Source: Atlanticothrix silvestris CENA357 (GTDB lineage Bacteria; Cyanobacteriota; Cyanobacteriia; Cyanobacteriales; Nostocaceae). From it: DNA of 64,000 nucleotides. The notes beneath the pieces are model-generated. The model was not told the origin of the DNA. It did not search any database and worked only from the letters and a program-made list of their open reading frames with translations. Where the stretch lies: the NCBI RefSeq assembly GCF_016056295.1, contig NZ_JAECZB010000092.1, forward strand, positions 124,001-188,000. The letters are read 5' to 3'. Both the position numbers and the translations under genes were made by a program. Each line of letters begins with the position of its first letter. Within the stretch, counting starts at the first letter, position 1. Below are positions 18,632-27,225 of this stretch, piece by piece.

Positions 18632-19530
18632 GTCAACTCCTGCCCTATTTTCTGATTTCGACTCGCTTCCCAACCCAGTAGAACTGTTTTACGCTCCAAT
18701 CCCCACCGGAAACCGCCCAACTCACCGGACTCCCGAATCACTCGATGGCAGGGAATTAAGTACCCAACTGGATTACTACCTAATGCGTTGCCGATGGCTC
18801 TCGCAGCAGTTGGACGACCCATCGCTTCCGCTAAACCCTGGTAAGTTGTGATCCCTGCAAACGGAACTCTTAAGAGCGCACGCCAAACTTGAATTTGGAA
18901 ATTAGTTCCTTTAACAAAAAGAACCAAGGGTTTGCTGTGAGATGCAACTGGCTCGAAAATGCGATCACAGATCTCTTTAGTTGTTTGTTGATCATGTATG
19001 ATGTCACCATTTGACCACTCTGATCGGAGAGTATGTTTAGCAGCATCTTTGCTGGTTGTATTCAGGAAATGAAGATTGCAGATGCCACGAGAGGTTGTTG
19101 CAATCAAGCATTCACCAAAAGGGGTTTGATGAATTCCATACCCAATCTGTAACCCTACGCCCCCTGCCTTAAACTCACCGGGTGACATAGCTTCCAACTT
19201 CACAAATAGATCGTGTAAACGCCCTGGACTTGATAAACCAGTATCTACAGTGAGATCTAACAGGCTAGCTGTCTCAGTGATTTTTGATTTTGCATATTCC
19301 ACTGTCAAATATTGCAAAAAACGCTTGGGGCTGATGCCTGCCCATCTTGTAAATAGTCGCTGAAAGTGATACTCGCTGAAATGCACATGTTGAGCGACGG
19401 TTGCTAGGTCAGGCTGATTCAAATAATTTTGACGCATGAACGCGATTGCCTTGGCAATGCGCTCATAGGTTTCGCTGTCATAGGTGCTGGTTTCTACTGA
19501 AGAATTCATATTACTTACTGGTTTCATCAT
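18628..19530 (-). CDS. AraC-type regulator fused to O6-methylguanine-DNA methyltransferase (Ada-like)
   Basis: A protein of about 300 residues with two domains. Residues about 20-115 are an AraC/XylS helix-turn-helix (Q-P-D-L-A-T-V-A-Q-H-V-H-F-S-E-Y-H-F-Q-R-L-F). Residues about 130-300 are an MGMT domain with the acceptor-Cys motif P-C-H-R-V and G-G-F-R-W-G-L-E-R-K. It repairs O6-alkylguanine by transferring the alkyl group to its own Cys. It lacks the N-terminal Cys/zinc domain of E. coli Ada that senses methylphosphotriesters. Start: ATG at 19530 with GGTGGA upstream. It is followed by a truncated EamA gene. Confidence 0.92.
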   Translation of the reverse strand: MMKPVSNMNSSVETSTYDSETYERIAKAIAFMRQNYLNQPDLATVAQHVHFSEYHFQRLFTRWAGISPKRFLQYLTVEYAKSKITETASLLDLTVDTGLSSPGRLHDLFVKLEAMSPGEFKAGGVGLQIGYGIHQTPFGECLIATTSRGICNLHFLNTTSKDAAKHTLRSEWSNGDIIHDQQTTKEICDRIFEPVASHSKPLVLFVKGTNFQIQVWRALLRVPFAGITTYQGLAEAMGRPTAARAIGNALGSNPVGYLIPCHRVIRESGELGGFRWGLERKTVLLGWEASRNQKIGQELT

Positions 19531-19545
19531 ACGTCCACCATGCAA

Positions 19546-19931
19546 TCCTCAATTTATCTGTGGCAGAGGTTCAATGCCACCCGTTTCTTGCTATCTATAG
19601 ATCTCGTCTAGCCAGCAGTACAACAACGCGATGGAGCGTCACTTTTGGTAATTATTATCAATGTCAGTAGACTGAAAACTTTTGCGATCGCTAAAAAATA
19701 ATAGCCTGTGATACCATTTTTGGAGAAAAGTGTAAAAGCTGATTACTTGGGAAAATGATAAGTTTAGCTTATTAATACAATCTAAGAATACGGTTTTTTT
19801 GACAATAATCAATTTTGCAGATATCAATCACGGAGCGACTGCAAAAGTTTTCGGTATACTGAACAATACCTCAACTGAATAGCAATACTAAATAATTTGT
19901 AAACAAAAAGTATAAAATTTATTGTATTTTA
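19546..19931. other. Intergenic stretch, nothing recognised
   Basis: AT-rich DNA between the Ada-like gene and aat, with one GCGATCGC site. Both flanking genes are on the minus strand, so the ada promoter should lie in the right-flanking part. The short minus-strand open frame at 19639-19827 has no start context or homology I recognise and is not called. Confidence 0.5.
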
Positions 19932-20507
19932 TTATACTAAACAACAGTGAGATTGCAATGCTTTGTTGAGTAAAGCTTGATATTCTTCATCCATAACACC
20001 ATAAGCACCAAATCTTTCTAAGTGTGGATTCATCATTTGGGCATCGAATAGCACAAATTGCCTTTGACGTAATCTTTCCACTAACTTGACCATTGCGACT
20101 TTTGAGCCGTCGGGAATGCGGTAAAACATCGATTCGCCAATGAAAGCGCCACCAATGACAATTCCTAAAATTCCGCCAGCGAGTTCGTCACTTTGCCAAG
20201 TTTCAAAACTATAAGCATACCCTGTCTGGTAAAGTTGCCAGTAAATCTCTTGTAATTCTGGTGAAATCCAAGTGGTTTCGCGGTTAGCACATCCAGCGAC
20301 TACAGCCTGAAAGTCACGGTTAATCGCTACGGTAAAACGCTCTTGGTTTAAGACACGTTGCAAAGACTTGGGGTAGCGAAATTTTTCATTCAAAGGAATT
20401 AAAGTGCGATCGCGACTTCCATACCACCCCAGGCCGTTGCGGTCGTCAGCCATGAGAAAATAGCCTTGGGCATAGCCTCGAATAATAGCAGCGATGTCAT
20501 ATTGCAT
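19932..20507 (-). CDS. aat: Leucyl/phenylalanyl-tRNA--protein transferase
   Basis: Adds Leu or Phe from charged tRNA to proteins with N-terminal Lys or Arg, marking them for ClpAP through the N-degron pathway. The protein of about 191 residues shows [11 protein letters not shown], the [10 protein letters not shown] block, the W-Q[15 protein letters not shown] motif with G-E-S-M-F-Y-R, and [14 protein letters not shown]. The frame begins at 20549, but the ATG at 20507 gives the usual N-terminus M-Q-Y-D-I-A-A-I-I. It is slightly short, as in other cyanobacteria. Confidence 0.95.
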   Translation of the reverse strand: MQYDIAAIIRGYAQGYFLMADDRNGLGWYGSRDRTLIPLNEKFRYPKSLQRVLNQERFTVAINRDFQAVVAGCANRETTWISPELQEIYWQLYQTGYAYSFETWQSDELAGGILGIVIGGAFIGESMFYRIPDGSKVAMVKLVERLRQRQFVLFDAQMMNPHLERFGAYGVMDEEYQALLNKALQSHCCLV

Positions 20508-20603
20508 AAATATAAAAAACGCCAGAGAAATACAACTGGATGTTAACAATCATCCAGTTGTATTTCTCTGCGACTTCCTTAGCGTTCTTCTGCGTTTAAA
20601 AAA

Positions 20604-20933
20604 ATGACTGAGACAATTCCACCTATCACCCTACCACCATCTGAAAATCCTCACCTCGAAGGTGAATGGTTGCAAGAGCGTTTATTGAGGTGGCTAGATA
20701 CAGAATTTATCCCGGAAGCCATCAATCACACAATTTCTCAACGAGCAGCACAGATTTTTGTGCGACAGCGCATGGAAGGAGAAAATGACCTTGGTTCTCT
20801 GGTGATTGCCATTGTCACAGAGATGCAGGCATTTGATTTTTCCAAAAGTTTTTATGGAGAGTTTGCGATCGCCAACGCTGTCAGCGATCTACTCTTAGAC
20901 AGTCTAGGCATAGACCGTTGCTGCGGTCAATAA
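20604..20933 (+). CDS. Conserved small hypothetical protein
   Basis: A 109-residue acidic helical protein with no transmembrane span. The segment E-G-E-W-L-Q-E-R-L-L-R-W-L-D-T-E-F-I-P-E near the N-terminus and Q-R-A-A-Q-I-F-V-R-Q-R-M-E-G-E-N-D-L look like a conserved cyanobacterial protein, but I know no function. It is divergent from aat with about 100 bp between start codons, so they may share a regulatory region. A repeat tract follows its stop. Confidence 0.7.
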   Translation: MTETIPPITLPPSENPHLEGEWLQERLLRWLDTEFIPEAINHTISQRAAQIFVRQRMEGENDLGSLVIAIVTEMQAFDFSKSFYGEFAIANAVSDLLLDSLGIDRCCGQ

Positions 20934-20938
20934 TTTTT

Positions 20939-20998
20939 GTCAGTTGTCAGTTGTCAGTTGTTAGTTGTTGCAACTGACCACTAACCACTGACTACCAA
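20939..20998. repeat. TCAGTTG heptamer tandem repeats
   Basis: Several GTCAGTTGTCAGTTGT units followed by their complement (ACTGACCACTAACCACTGAC) form an imperfect palindrome between two converging genes. It is the same repeat class as other tracts in the window and may act as a bidirectional terminator. Confidence 0.7.
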
Positions 20999-21294
20999 CT
21001 AGACTTAACAACTCCAGGTAAAAGACCTTCATGTGCCCATTCCCGTAGTACGTTCCGAGATAGCCCAAAGTCCCGGTAAACACCTCTAGGGCGACCAGTT
21101 ACCCAACAGCGGTTGCGGCGACGGTTAGGCGCACTATTACGCGGTAGCTGTTGGATTTTACGATGAATTTCTAACTTTTCTAAGGGAGATTCAGTAGTTT
21201 TGAACTCGTCTAGCAAAGCTTCCCGCTTATCAGCGTACTTTTCTACCATTTTGGCGCGCTTTTTCTCGCGCTCAATCATGCTCTTTTTTGCCAT
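20992..21294 (-). CDS. rpsN: 30S ribosomal protein S14
   Basis: A 100-residue S14 of the long type without a zinc-binding CxxC set. It has the basic N-terminus [27 protein letters not shown], the G-R-P-R-G block and the C-terminal L[22 protein letters not shown]. Length and ending are exactly those of the cyanobacterial/plastid family. Confidence 0.98.
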   Translation of the reverse strand: MAKKSMIEREKKRAKMVEKYADKREALLDEFKTTESPLEKLEIHRKIQQLPRNSAPNRRRNRCWVTGRPRGVYRDFGLSRNVLREWAHEGLLPGVVKSSW

Positions 21295-21502
21295 ACATTC
21301 TCTAACTTAATTTAGACAGCATTTTCCATTCTACAATGCCCTATGAATTTTAGTGGTGTGTCAAGATAGTTTTGAGGGTTCGTAGTAAGCACTTTAGTGG
21401 TTAAAATTCAGGACTAAAGTCCTGACTACGAAATTAATTATTTCCTCAGAACTAATAGACCACTAGGGCTGCTTTTGTCGCCAATGCCCCATGCCCTATG
21501 TC

Positions 21503-22165
21503 CTATGCCCTAATTTTGTTCGCAGTAGGGCATAAATCAGCAAGTTGACAAGCTTCACAGGCGGGAGACCGTGCTTTACAGATAGCACGACCATGATAAA
21601 TTAGCCGAATCGACCAATTTTCCCAATCTGGTTGGGGTAACAACCCCATTAAATCTTTTTCTATCCGAACGGGGTCTGGATGCTGAGTTAAACCTAAGCG
21701 TTGGCTGAGGCGTTTAACATGAGTGTCTACAGTCACCCCAGCATTAATGCCATAAGCATGAGCCAAGACTACATTTGCTGTCTTTCGCGCCACACCTGGA
21801 AGTTGCAACAATTGTGCCATTTGGTTGGGTACAACAGAGTCAAATTCAGTGACAATCATGCGACATGCCGCTTGAATATTTTTCGCTTTATTGCGATAAA
21901 ACCCTGTAGAACGCACCAAATTTTCTAATTCTACTAAATCCGCGATCGCCAAAGTCGCTGCATCAGGAAATCGAGCAAATAAAGCTGGTGTTACTTTATT
22001 CACTCGTTCATCTGTACATTGAGCCGAGAGAATAGTAGCGACCAGCAGTTGCACTGGTGTTGAGTAGTTCAAAGAGCAAGTTGCATCTGGATAAAGACGC
22101 TTCAGGCGAACTAGAATTTCTAGCGCCCGTTGCTTGTTGGATAGTGATTTACGCGTGGTACTCAC
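21503..22165 (-). CDS. nth: Endonuclease III
   Basis: A bifunctional DNA glycosylase/AP lyase that removes oxidised pyrimidines. The HhH motif L-P-G-V-A-R-K-T-A-N-V-V carries the catalytic Lys, V-D-T-H-V carries the catalytic Asp, and the C-terminal C-x6-C-x2-C-x5-C set (C-K-A-R-S-P-A-C-E-A-C-Q-L-A-D-L-C) binds a [4Fe-4S] cluster. The GTG at 22165 overlaps the rseP stop (GTGA), suggesting coupling; an in-frame ATG at 22186 is an alternative start. About 220 residues, normal length. Confidence 0.95.
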   Translation of the reverse strand: MSTTRKSLSNKQRALEILVRLKRLYPDATCSLNYSTPVQLLVATILSAQCTDERVNKVTPALFARFPDAATLAIADLVELENLVRSTGFYRNKAKNIQAACRMIVTEFDSVVPNQMAQLLQLPGVARKTANVVLAHAYGINAGVTVDTHVKRLSQRLGLTQHPDPVRIEKDLMGLLPQPDWENWSIRLIYHGRAICKARSPACEACQLADLCPTANKIRA

Positions 22166-23268
22166 TGAAACAATTTTTGTACCCATTCCAACTGGCTAGT
22201 AAGCTGGGTGGTTTCTTTGACAATGAGAAAAATTCCCAGTCCTAACAGTAGCATTAAACCTGTTTGCATCACACCTTCTTGGACACGGTTAGGTAAAGGC
22301 TTACCGCGCACACCTTCAATCAGCAGAAACGCCAATTGTCCACCGTCTAAAGCTGGTAAGGGCAAAATATTTATAATTGCCAAGTTAATGCTGATTAAAG
22401 CTGCAAAGAAGAACAAGCTGCCTGTATCATTTTGGGCAATGCTGGAACCAATTTGGACAATTTTAATTGGCCCAGCTACTTGGCCAGCTGTTTCGCCAAA
22501 GTTAGTAATTAGCTGTCCAAAGCCTTTAAATGTCATTGTGATGATGCGCTGAAATTCTATTGCACCCATGTTCAAAGCTTTCAGCGGGTTAGTAATGGCA
22601 TGACGTTCTACTTTGACGTTGGGAGAAAGTCCAATACCAATACTACCTTCACCGTTGGATTTAGCTTCGGGAACTATGTTCAAAGCTAACTTTTGGTCGC
22701 CACGGGCAATTTCTAATTTAACTGGCTTACCTGCATTCGTTTTAATGATTTCCCTTAAAGCCTCTAACTCTTGCTGCGATGTGCCAAATTCTCTTTGATT
22801 AGCAGCTAAGATCACATCTCCTTTTTGAATACCTGCTTTTTGGGCTACAGAACTAACATCTGGTGCTAGCTGCTGGATTAAAACTCCTGGTTGGGGGGGG
22901 CTAGTTTGTGGTATGCCAACGAAGCCAATCTGCGCGACTAAAAGGAAGTAGGCAAATATTAAATTTGCGATTACTCCTGCGCTGATGACGATCGCCCGAT
23001 CTAAAATTGGACGATTACGCAGCAAATTCGGGTCATTGGGTGGAATATCACTATCTGGATCATCGTCGGGAAAGCCAACAAAACCACCCAAAGGAAAGGC
23101 GCGGATAGCATATTCGGTTTGTGATCCTTGGTACTTCCAAAGAATTGGGCCAAACCCTAAAGAAAAACGGTTAACGTGAATACCTTGAGAACGTGCTGCA
23201 ACAAAATGTCCCAGCTCGTGTACCAAGATCAAAACAGCCAAGACTGCGATCGCTGCTAAAACTGACAT
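22162..23268 (-). CDS. rseP: RseP-type site-2 intramembrane metalloprotease
   Basis: A 368-residue zinc protease that cuts substrates within the membrane, for example anti-sigma factors. The zinc motif H-E-L-G-H is in the first span (about residues 17-21), a PDZ domain occupies about 115-200 (G-I-Q-K-G-D-V-I-L-A), and the second active-site motif N-I-L-P-L-P-A-L-D-G-G is near 305-315. There are about four spans. It lies directly upstream of nth in the same operon. No anti-sigma gene is nearby, so the substrate is unknown. Confidence 0.96.
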   Translation of the reverse strand: MSVLAAIAVLAVLILVHELGHFVAARSQGIHVNRFSLGFGPILWKYQGSQTEYAIRAFPLGGFVGFPDDDPDSDIPPNDPNLLRNRPILDRAIVISAGVIANLIFAYFLLVAQIGFVGIPQTSPPQPGVLIQQLAPDVSSVAQKAGIQKGDVILAANQREFGTSQQELEALREIIKTNAGKPVKLEIARGDQKLALNIVPEAKSNGEGSIGIGLSPNVKVERHAITNPLKALNMGAIEFQRIITMTFKGFGQLITNFGETAGQVAGPIKIVQIGSSIAQNDTGSLFFFAALISINLAIINILPLPALDGGQLAFLLIEGVRGKPLPNRVQEGVMQTGLMLLLGLGIFLIVKETTQLTSQLEWVQKLFQ

Positions 23269-23809
23269 AGAGCAAATTAGTGAAAATATTAAGCTATCTA
23301 ACTTATCTCTATTTTAAGATGTGCGACAAGCATACAGCAGGGAACAGGAAACACTTCGACTACGCTCAGTGCATCGCAGGGAATAGGAAATAGGGTTGAA
23401 ACTCCCTTGGTATATGGCTTTGTTATGGAAATTTGTACTTAATTTCCCTGAAATCTGCTGTAGTATTTGTCTTGACTCGTCCAAATTAAACATTTTTGCA
23501 GTTTGTTTAAGTTGTTTGTAGTTATATAGTGTTTTTTTACACAAATAATAGTGTGATTAATTTTACTTTTGAGGCAGTTTATTAATCAAAGGAAGACAGT
23601 ACAGCTAGTTTATTTTACTACTTCTGTTTTTCTATAATTTATATGGTTGATTTCAAAATTATTGAATTGCGATCACTAGTTTAAAGGCTATCTAGCTATA
23701 GATTACGGTATGTAACAAAAAAAGAAGCGATCGCTTTATTTGAATATCGACTCAGTATAATTTTCTTTTTGGTTTTAAAATTTACAAAACTTTTACACTT
23801 AGTCGCTGT
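23269..23809. other. Long intergenic stretch before the Nif11 gene
   Basis: It contains a CTTCGACTACGCTCAGTGCA repeat at 23356-23375, which recurs in reverse at 37757, 50414 and (variant) 55319. The rest is AT-rich upstream DNA. The short minus-strand open frame at 23314-23544 is built over this repeat and is rejected. The regulatory candidate just downstream is listed separately. Confidence 0.55.
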
Positions 23810-23847
23810 GTAACTTCATTTACATGATATAGTGTATTTAATACTGT
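23810..23847 (+). promoter_or_regulatory. NtcA-like box with a downstream -10
   Basis: GTAACTTCATTTAC (23810-23823) fits the NtcA consensus GTA-N8-TAC exactly, and TACTGT (23842-23847) fits the usual TA-N3-T -10 box 18 bp later, slightly closer than the common 20-24 bp. The Nif11-domain gene starts 85 bp downstream. NtcA activates nitrogen-control genes in cyanobacteria. A GTA-N8-TAC match can occur by chance, so this is inference. Confidence 0.5.
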
Positions 23848-23931
23848 CGAAGAACTAACTCTCTACTGAGTACAGTGATATTTATTAATAGTTAGGCTCT
23901 ACTGAGTTAGAGGCTATAAGAGAGATGACTT

Positions 23932-24588
23932 ATGTATTATCATCTGTGGAATTTTTTCTTAAAAGAAGATCAGTATCTTTTCTGGAAAGAGAAGATAAAA
24001 CTTAACAAAAAATCTGATAAACTTACTTGGCAAAACATTATCGATTTTTTGGGATTAATAGAGCAAACCTTTTTATTAAAAAGTCAATTAGGAGAAACTA
24101 ATACTCTTGAGCAGTTTATCAAGTTGTCTACAGAAAATGGTTATCACTTTACCGCAGAGGAACTTGCTTGGTTCATAACTACGAGGAAACAGATTTGGGA
24201 TCTTTTTGATTTGGCGCAAAAAACCCCATCTCTTAAAGAGCAATTGCTAACAGCCAAACATCCCCAGGATTTTATCAAAATAGCTACTGAGAATGGCTAC
24301 TATTTTTCCGTGGAAGAATTAGCCTGGCTCTTAACTGAAATCAAAGCATCTCCCGAATTAGTATCTATTAATAACAGTGTTGGAGAGATTCTCGCAGTAT
24401 CAAACTACGGCAGAATTGAAACAGGATATTGGATTTGGCTAGCAGAAGATTGGGGAATTGTACCACCATTTTGTCATCGTCATCAGCTAGGCACTTTATT
24501 TTCTGAATATATGGATAATCCTTTTCTACCCGATCGCTGTTTTTTACCTAAAAGTTACTTTAATCAACGTTTTTTAAGTCGGGTGTAA
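23932..24588 (+). CDS. Protein with two tandem Nif11-like domains
   Basis: A 218-residue protein. Two copies of a Nif11-like helical module are clear: L-E-Q-F-I-K-L-S-T-E-N-G-Y-H-F-T-A-E-E-L-A-W (about 62-83) and P-Q-D-F-I-K-I-A-T-E-N-G-Y-Y-F-S-V-E-E-L-A-W (about 117-138). The last 75 residues are Trp/Tyr/Phe-rich and unlike anything I recognise. Nif11-like segments serve as leaders of RiPP precursors and in nitrogen-fixation-linked proteins. There is no double-Gly cleavage site and no RiPP enzyme nearby, so a precursor role is unlikely. A putative NtcA site lies upstream. Confidence 0.7.
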   Translation: MYYHLWNFFLKEDQYLFWKEKIKLNKKSDKLTWQNIIDFLGLIEQTFLLKSQLGETNTLEQFIKLSTENGYHFTAEELAWFITTRKQIWDLFDLAQKTPSLKEQLLTAKHPQDFIKIATENGYYFSVEELAWLLTEIKASPELVSINNSVGEILAVSNYGRIETGYWIWLAEDWGIVPPFCHRHQLGTLFSEYMDNPFLPDRCFLPKSYFNQRFLSRV

Positions 24589-24590
24589 TA

Positions 24591-24648
24591 TTAATTCGTA
24601 ATTCGTAATACTCGCCAAGGGCGAGAAGCAAGCTACGTAATTCGTAAT
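24591..24648 (+). repeat. 58-nt dispersed repeat, copy A
   Basis: An element with attcgtaattcgtaat-like ends around CTCGCCAAGGGCGAG (an inverted repeat) and AAGCAAGCTACG. An identical 58-nt copy lies in reverse orientation at 35561-35618, and a degenerate one is part of 13267-13440. It is non-coding and behaves like a small miniature element. Confidence 0.8.
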
Positions 24649-24822
24649 TAAGACACACTTCAAGAAGGGTTAATACAGGCGTTTTATGTCTACTACTCTC
24701 TCGTACGTAGAAAAATATATAAAGTAAAGCACCCTGAAAATTGAAACTGGATGTTCAATCTGGGATGCTTTACAGTGAAAAATTGTTGTGTATGCAACAA
24801 TACTTGAGAAAATTGTGATGTG

Positions 24823-26409
24823 TTAGCTAGCAGAAACTTTCAAACTACTTGGTTGACCTAGATCACCTTGAAGAACCACGCCTCGGTGATTAGCGTACAG
24901 ATGACGTAGAATTTTGTAGATTGCTTCAACTTGGTCAGCAACACCTGCTTTCTCGGCAACTTCTTCCAAAGAAAGGGCAGTTTTTTCTTTTTGCAGTACT
25001 GCTACTACTCGTGTTTGTAAGTCGAGAATGGCGGCGGCGGCTTTTTTACCAGCTTCCACCCCTGGTTGATGGTAAGCGTTGATATTTACCAAGCTGGCAT
25101 ATAAACCAACAGCACGTTCATACAAAGCAATTAATGCCCCCACAGTCCGAGGATTGACTTGGGGAATAGTGACTGTAATCGAATCGCGGTGATTTTCGTA
25201 AAGTGCTTGTCGAGTTCCTTGGAGAAAACCAGAAAGAAAATCGCCCGATGTTACTCCAGGTTCTATTTCTGGAGAGGGTCTATTACGATCTTCCAAAACT
25301 TCGATTAGGGTAGCAAAGAAATTTGGTACACCCTCACGTAACTGTTGGACGTAAGCATGTTGATCTGTAGAGCCTTTATTGCCATAAACGGCAATACCTT
25401 GATAGACAGTCTTACCGTCTAAGTCCTTTTCCTTACCCAAGGATTCCATCACTAGCTGTTGCAAATAGCGACTGAACAACAGTAGGCTGTCCTTGTATGG
25501 CAGGACAACCATATCTTTTTCACCCCGTCCATTACCAGAAAAATACCAAGCCAAAGCCAATAAGGCAGCAGGATTATTTTTCAAATCCCGAACGCGGGTA
25601 GCGTCATCCATTTCTTTTGCACCATCAAGCATGGCGCGAACATCAATACCCTGCAATGCTGCTGGTACTAGCCCCACAGAAGACATTTCTGAAGTGCGTC
25701 CTCCCACCCAGTCATACATGGGGAACCTAGCTAACCAGCCTTCAGCTTGTGCCACTTTATCTAGGTTGCTATCAACACTGGTAATAGCTACAGCATATTT
25801 AGCAAAATCTAAATTATGTCCAGCATAGGCTTTTTTGACTTCAATCATGCCGTTGCGGGGTTCCGGTGTTCCTCCAGATTTGGAGATGACTAAAACTAAG
25901 GTACTAGCAAGGTTATTTCGCAGATGATTGAGAATGCGGTCTATACCTGCGGGATCACTATTGTCGATAAAGTGAATTTTGAGAGGTGGGAAATCAGGGG
26001 AGAGGGCTTCAGCGACAAATTGTGGGCCGAGGGCAGAACCACCAATCCCAATAGAGATCACATCAGTAAAACGGCTGGCTTTAGGAGGATGAATAGCACC
26101 TGTTTGGACTTTTTCAGCAAAGGCTTCGATATTTTCTAGAGTTTGGACAATTTCTTGTGTAAGTTCTGGAGTAGGGGCTAAATCAGGATTTCGTAGCCAA
26201 TAGTGGCCAACCATGCGGTTTTCGTCAGGGTTAGCGATCGCACCCTTCTCTAATTCCGCCATATCCGCAAACGCCTTGTCAAACTTCGGCAGCAACGACT
26301 CCACGAAAGCGTCATCAAAACGCATACGACTTACATCTAGGTAAAGTCCTAATCCCTCGTGGAAATATAACCAATTTTGGTATCGTTGCCAAAGTGCCTT
26401 TGCATCCAT
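24823..26409 (-). CDS. pgi: Glucose-6-phosphate isomerase
   Basis: Interconverts glucose-6-phosphate and fructose-6-phosphate. The protein of about 528 residues has [13 protein letters not shown] (phosphosugar-binding), the S-K-S-G-G-T-P-E block, the G-G-R-T-S-E-M-S segment, and [11 protein letters not shown] with the catalytic His. The frame is open from 26445, but the ATG at 26409 is the natural start. The sequence is of the cyanobacterial/plant-like type. It stands alone. Confidence 0.97.
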   Translation of the reverse strand: MDAKALWQRYQNWLYFHEGLGLYLDVSRMRFDDAFVESLLPKFDKAFADMAELEKGAIANPDENRMVGHYWLRNPDLAPTPELTQEIVQTLENIEAFAEKVQTGAIHPPKASRFTDVISIGIGGSALGPQFVAEALSPDFPPLKIHFIDNSDPAGIDRILNHLRNNLASTLVLVISKSGGTPEPRNGMIEVKKAYAGHNLDFAKYAVAITSVDSNLDKVAQAEGWLARFPMYDWVGGRTSEMSSVGLVPAALQGIDVRAMLDGAKEMDDATRVRDLKNNPAALLALAWYFSGNGRGEKDMVVLPYKDSLLLFSRYLQQLVMESLGKEKDLDGKTVYQGIAVYGNKGSTDQHAYVQQLREGVPNFFATLIEVLEDRNRPSPEIEPGVTSGDFLSGFLQGTRQALYENHRDSITVTIPQVNPRTVGALIALYERAVGLYASLVNINAYHQPGVEAGKKAAAAILDLQTRVVAVLQKEKTALSLEEVAEKAGVADQVEAIYKILRHLYANHRGVVLQGDLGQPSSLKVSAS

Positions 26410-26522
26410 AAGGGAAATCTCAAATAAAGTGTTTTTCCAAAACAAGTTTAATGTAAGGATAGAGCGATCCCTGCCTAGCCTTATACAGTTTACAGTTTTA
26501 AGTGTTGGTCTAAGTCCTCACC

Positions 26523-26780
26523 TTAAACATCTGGCATAGGTATGACCCGGAGAAATTTGACAATTTCGCCCCTAATCTCTATACCAATGAGATAATTATC
26601 TATGGTAAAACGATGAAAAATCCTTCCACTATCTAACTGCCGTAAGTCTGGCAGACAATGCAAAGGCCCCTTTTCAGCAAACTCAAAAAACACAAAATCA
26701 TATACCCGCTGGTAGGCAGCTGGCTCTAAACTCTTCAGGTCTACTAAAAAAGACCTGGCATAGCGCACTTCCAGACTCAC
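26523..26780 (-). CDS. RelE/ParE-type toxin
   Basis: An 85-residue basic protein with the RelE/ParE fold pattern: E-V-R-Y-A-R-S-F-L-V-D-L-K-S-L near the start, a central L-P-D-L-R-Q-L, and the strand set Y-L-I-G-I-E-I-R-G-E-I-V-K-F-L-R-V at the end. Such toxins cleave ribosome-bound mRNA or poison gyrase. The start is GTG. A small gene 65 bp upstream (26846-27043) is the candidate antitoxin. Which subfamily it belongs to cannot be told by eye. Confidence 0.75.
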   Translation of the reverse strand: MSLEVRYARSFLVDLKSLEPAAYQRVYDFVFFEFAEKGPLHCLPDLRQLDSGRIFHRFTIDNYLIGIEIRGEIVKFLRVIPMPDV

Positions 26781-26845
26781 TAGGCGTTACCTTAACCAAA
26801 ATTTGAGAGCTATTTACTTCGCATCAGCTTGAAAGCATTTCTGAT

Positions 26846-27043
26846 TCAGAAAAACATTAATACTTGTATCGCTTCTTCACGGGTTAAGATATCCCACGGT
26901 TGCTGCGATTGTTTGACTTGTTGTATTGCATTGAGCATATAAAAGTCGCAATGTAAATCGTGGAGAGCATTCCAACCCTTTTCTAGTTCTTCATCACCTA
27001 ACTGCTCGATTAAGTGATGAATTCTAATTCGCAGCAGATTCAT
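26846..27043 (-). CDS. Candidate antitoxin of the RelE/ParE-type pair
   Basis: A 65-residue protein with an acidic helical core (L-I-E-Q-L-G-D-E-E-L-E-K-G-W-N-A-L) and a C-terminal L-T-R-E-E-A-I-Q-V-L. Size, position directly upstream of a RelE-like gene and same strand fit an antitoxin. No DNA-binding domain is obvious. The frame opens with TTG at 27067, but the ATG at 27043 is preferred. Confidence 0.6.
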   Translation of the reverse strand: MNLLRIRIHHLIEQLGDEELEKGWNALHDLHCDFYMLNAIQQVKQSQQPWDILTREEAIQVLMFF

Positions 27044-27180
27044 AATTTTATTGATAATATTACCCAAAACTCAAAGATATTATTCCCAAAAATGGGCAAT
27101 GGATAACGTCAAAATGGTTACTAAGCAGCGGGACAGAGGAGCAGGGGGAGCAGGGGAAGATGAGGAAGATATAACGATAA

Positions 27181-27222
27181 TTAACAACTGACCACTGACC
27201 ACTGACCACTGACAACTGATTA
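27181..27222 (+). repeat. TGACCAC heptamer tandem repeat
   Basis: Four to five head-to-tail ACTGACC/TGACCAC heptamers occupy the last bases before the ABC permease start codon at 27226, a place where a leader or ribosome-binding site would be expected. No Shine-Dalgarno remains visible there. Confidence 0.7.
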
Positions 27223-27225
27223 AAT

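Noticed and set aside
19639-19827. 62-codon open frame on the minus strand
   Set aside because: AT-rich chance frame in an intergenic gap, with no conserved look and no ribosome-binding site.
23314-23544. 76-codon open frame on the minus strand
   Set aside because: Runs through a dispersed CACTGAGC-type repeat (T-E-R-S-R-S-V-S) and has no family features.
23932-24588. RiPP (lanthipeptide/proteusin) precursor
   Set aside because: It has two Nif11 modules and a long tail without a double-Gly cleavage site, and no maturation enzyme or peptidase transporter is nearby.
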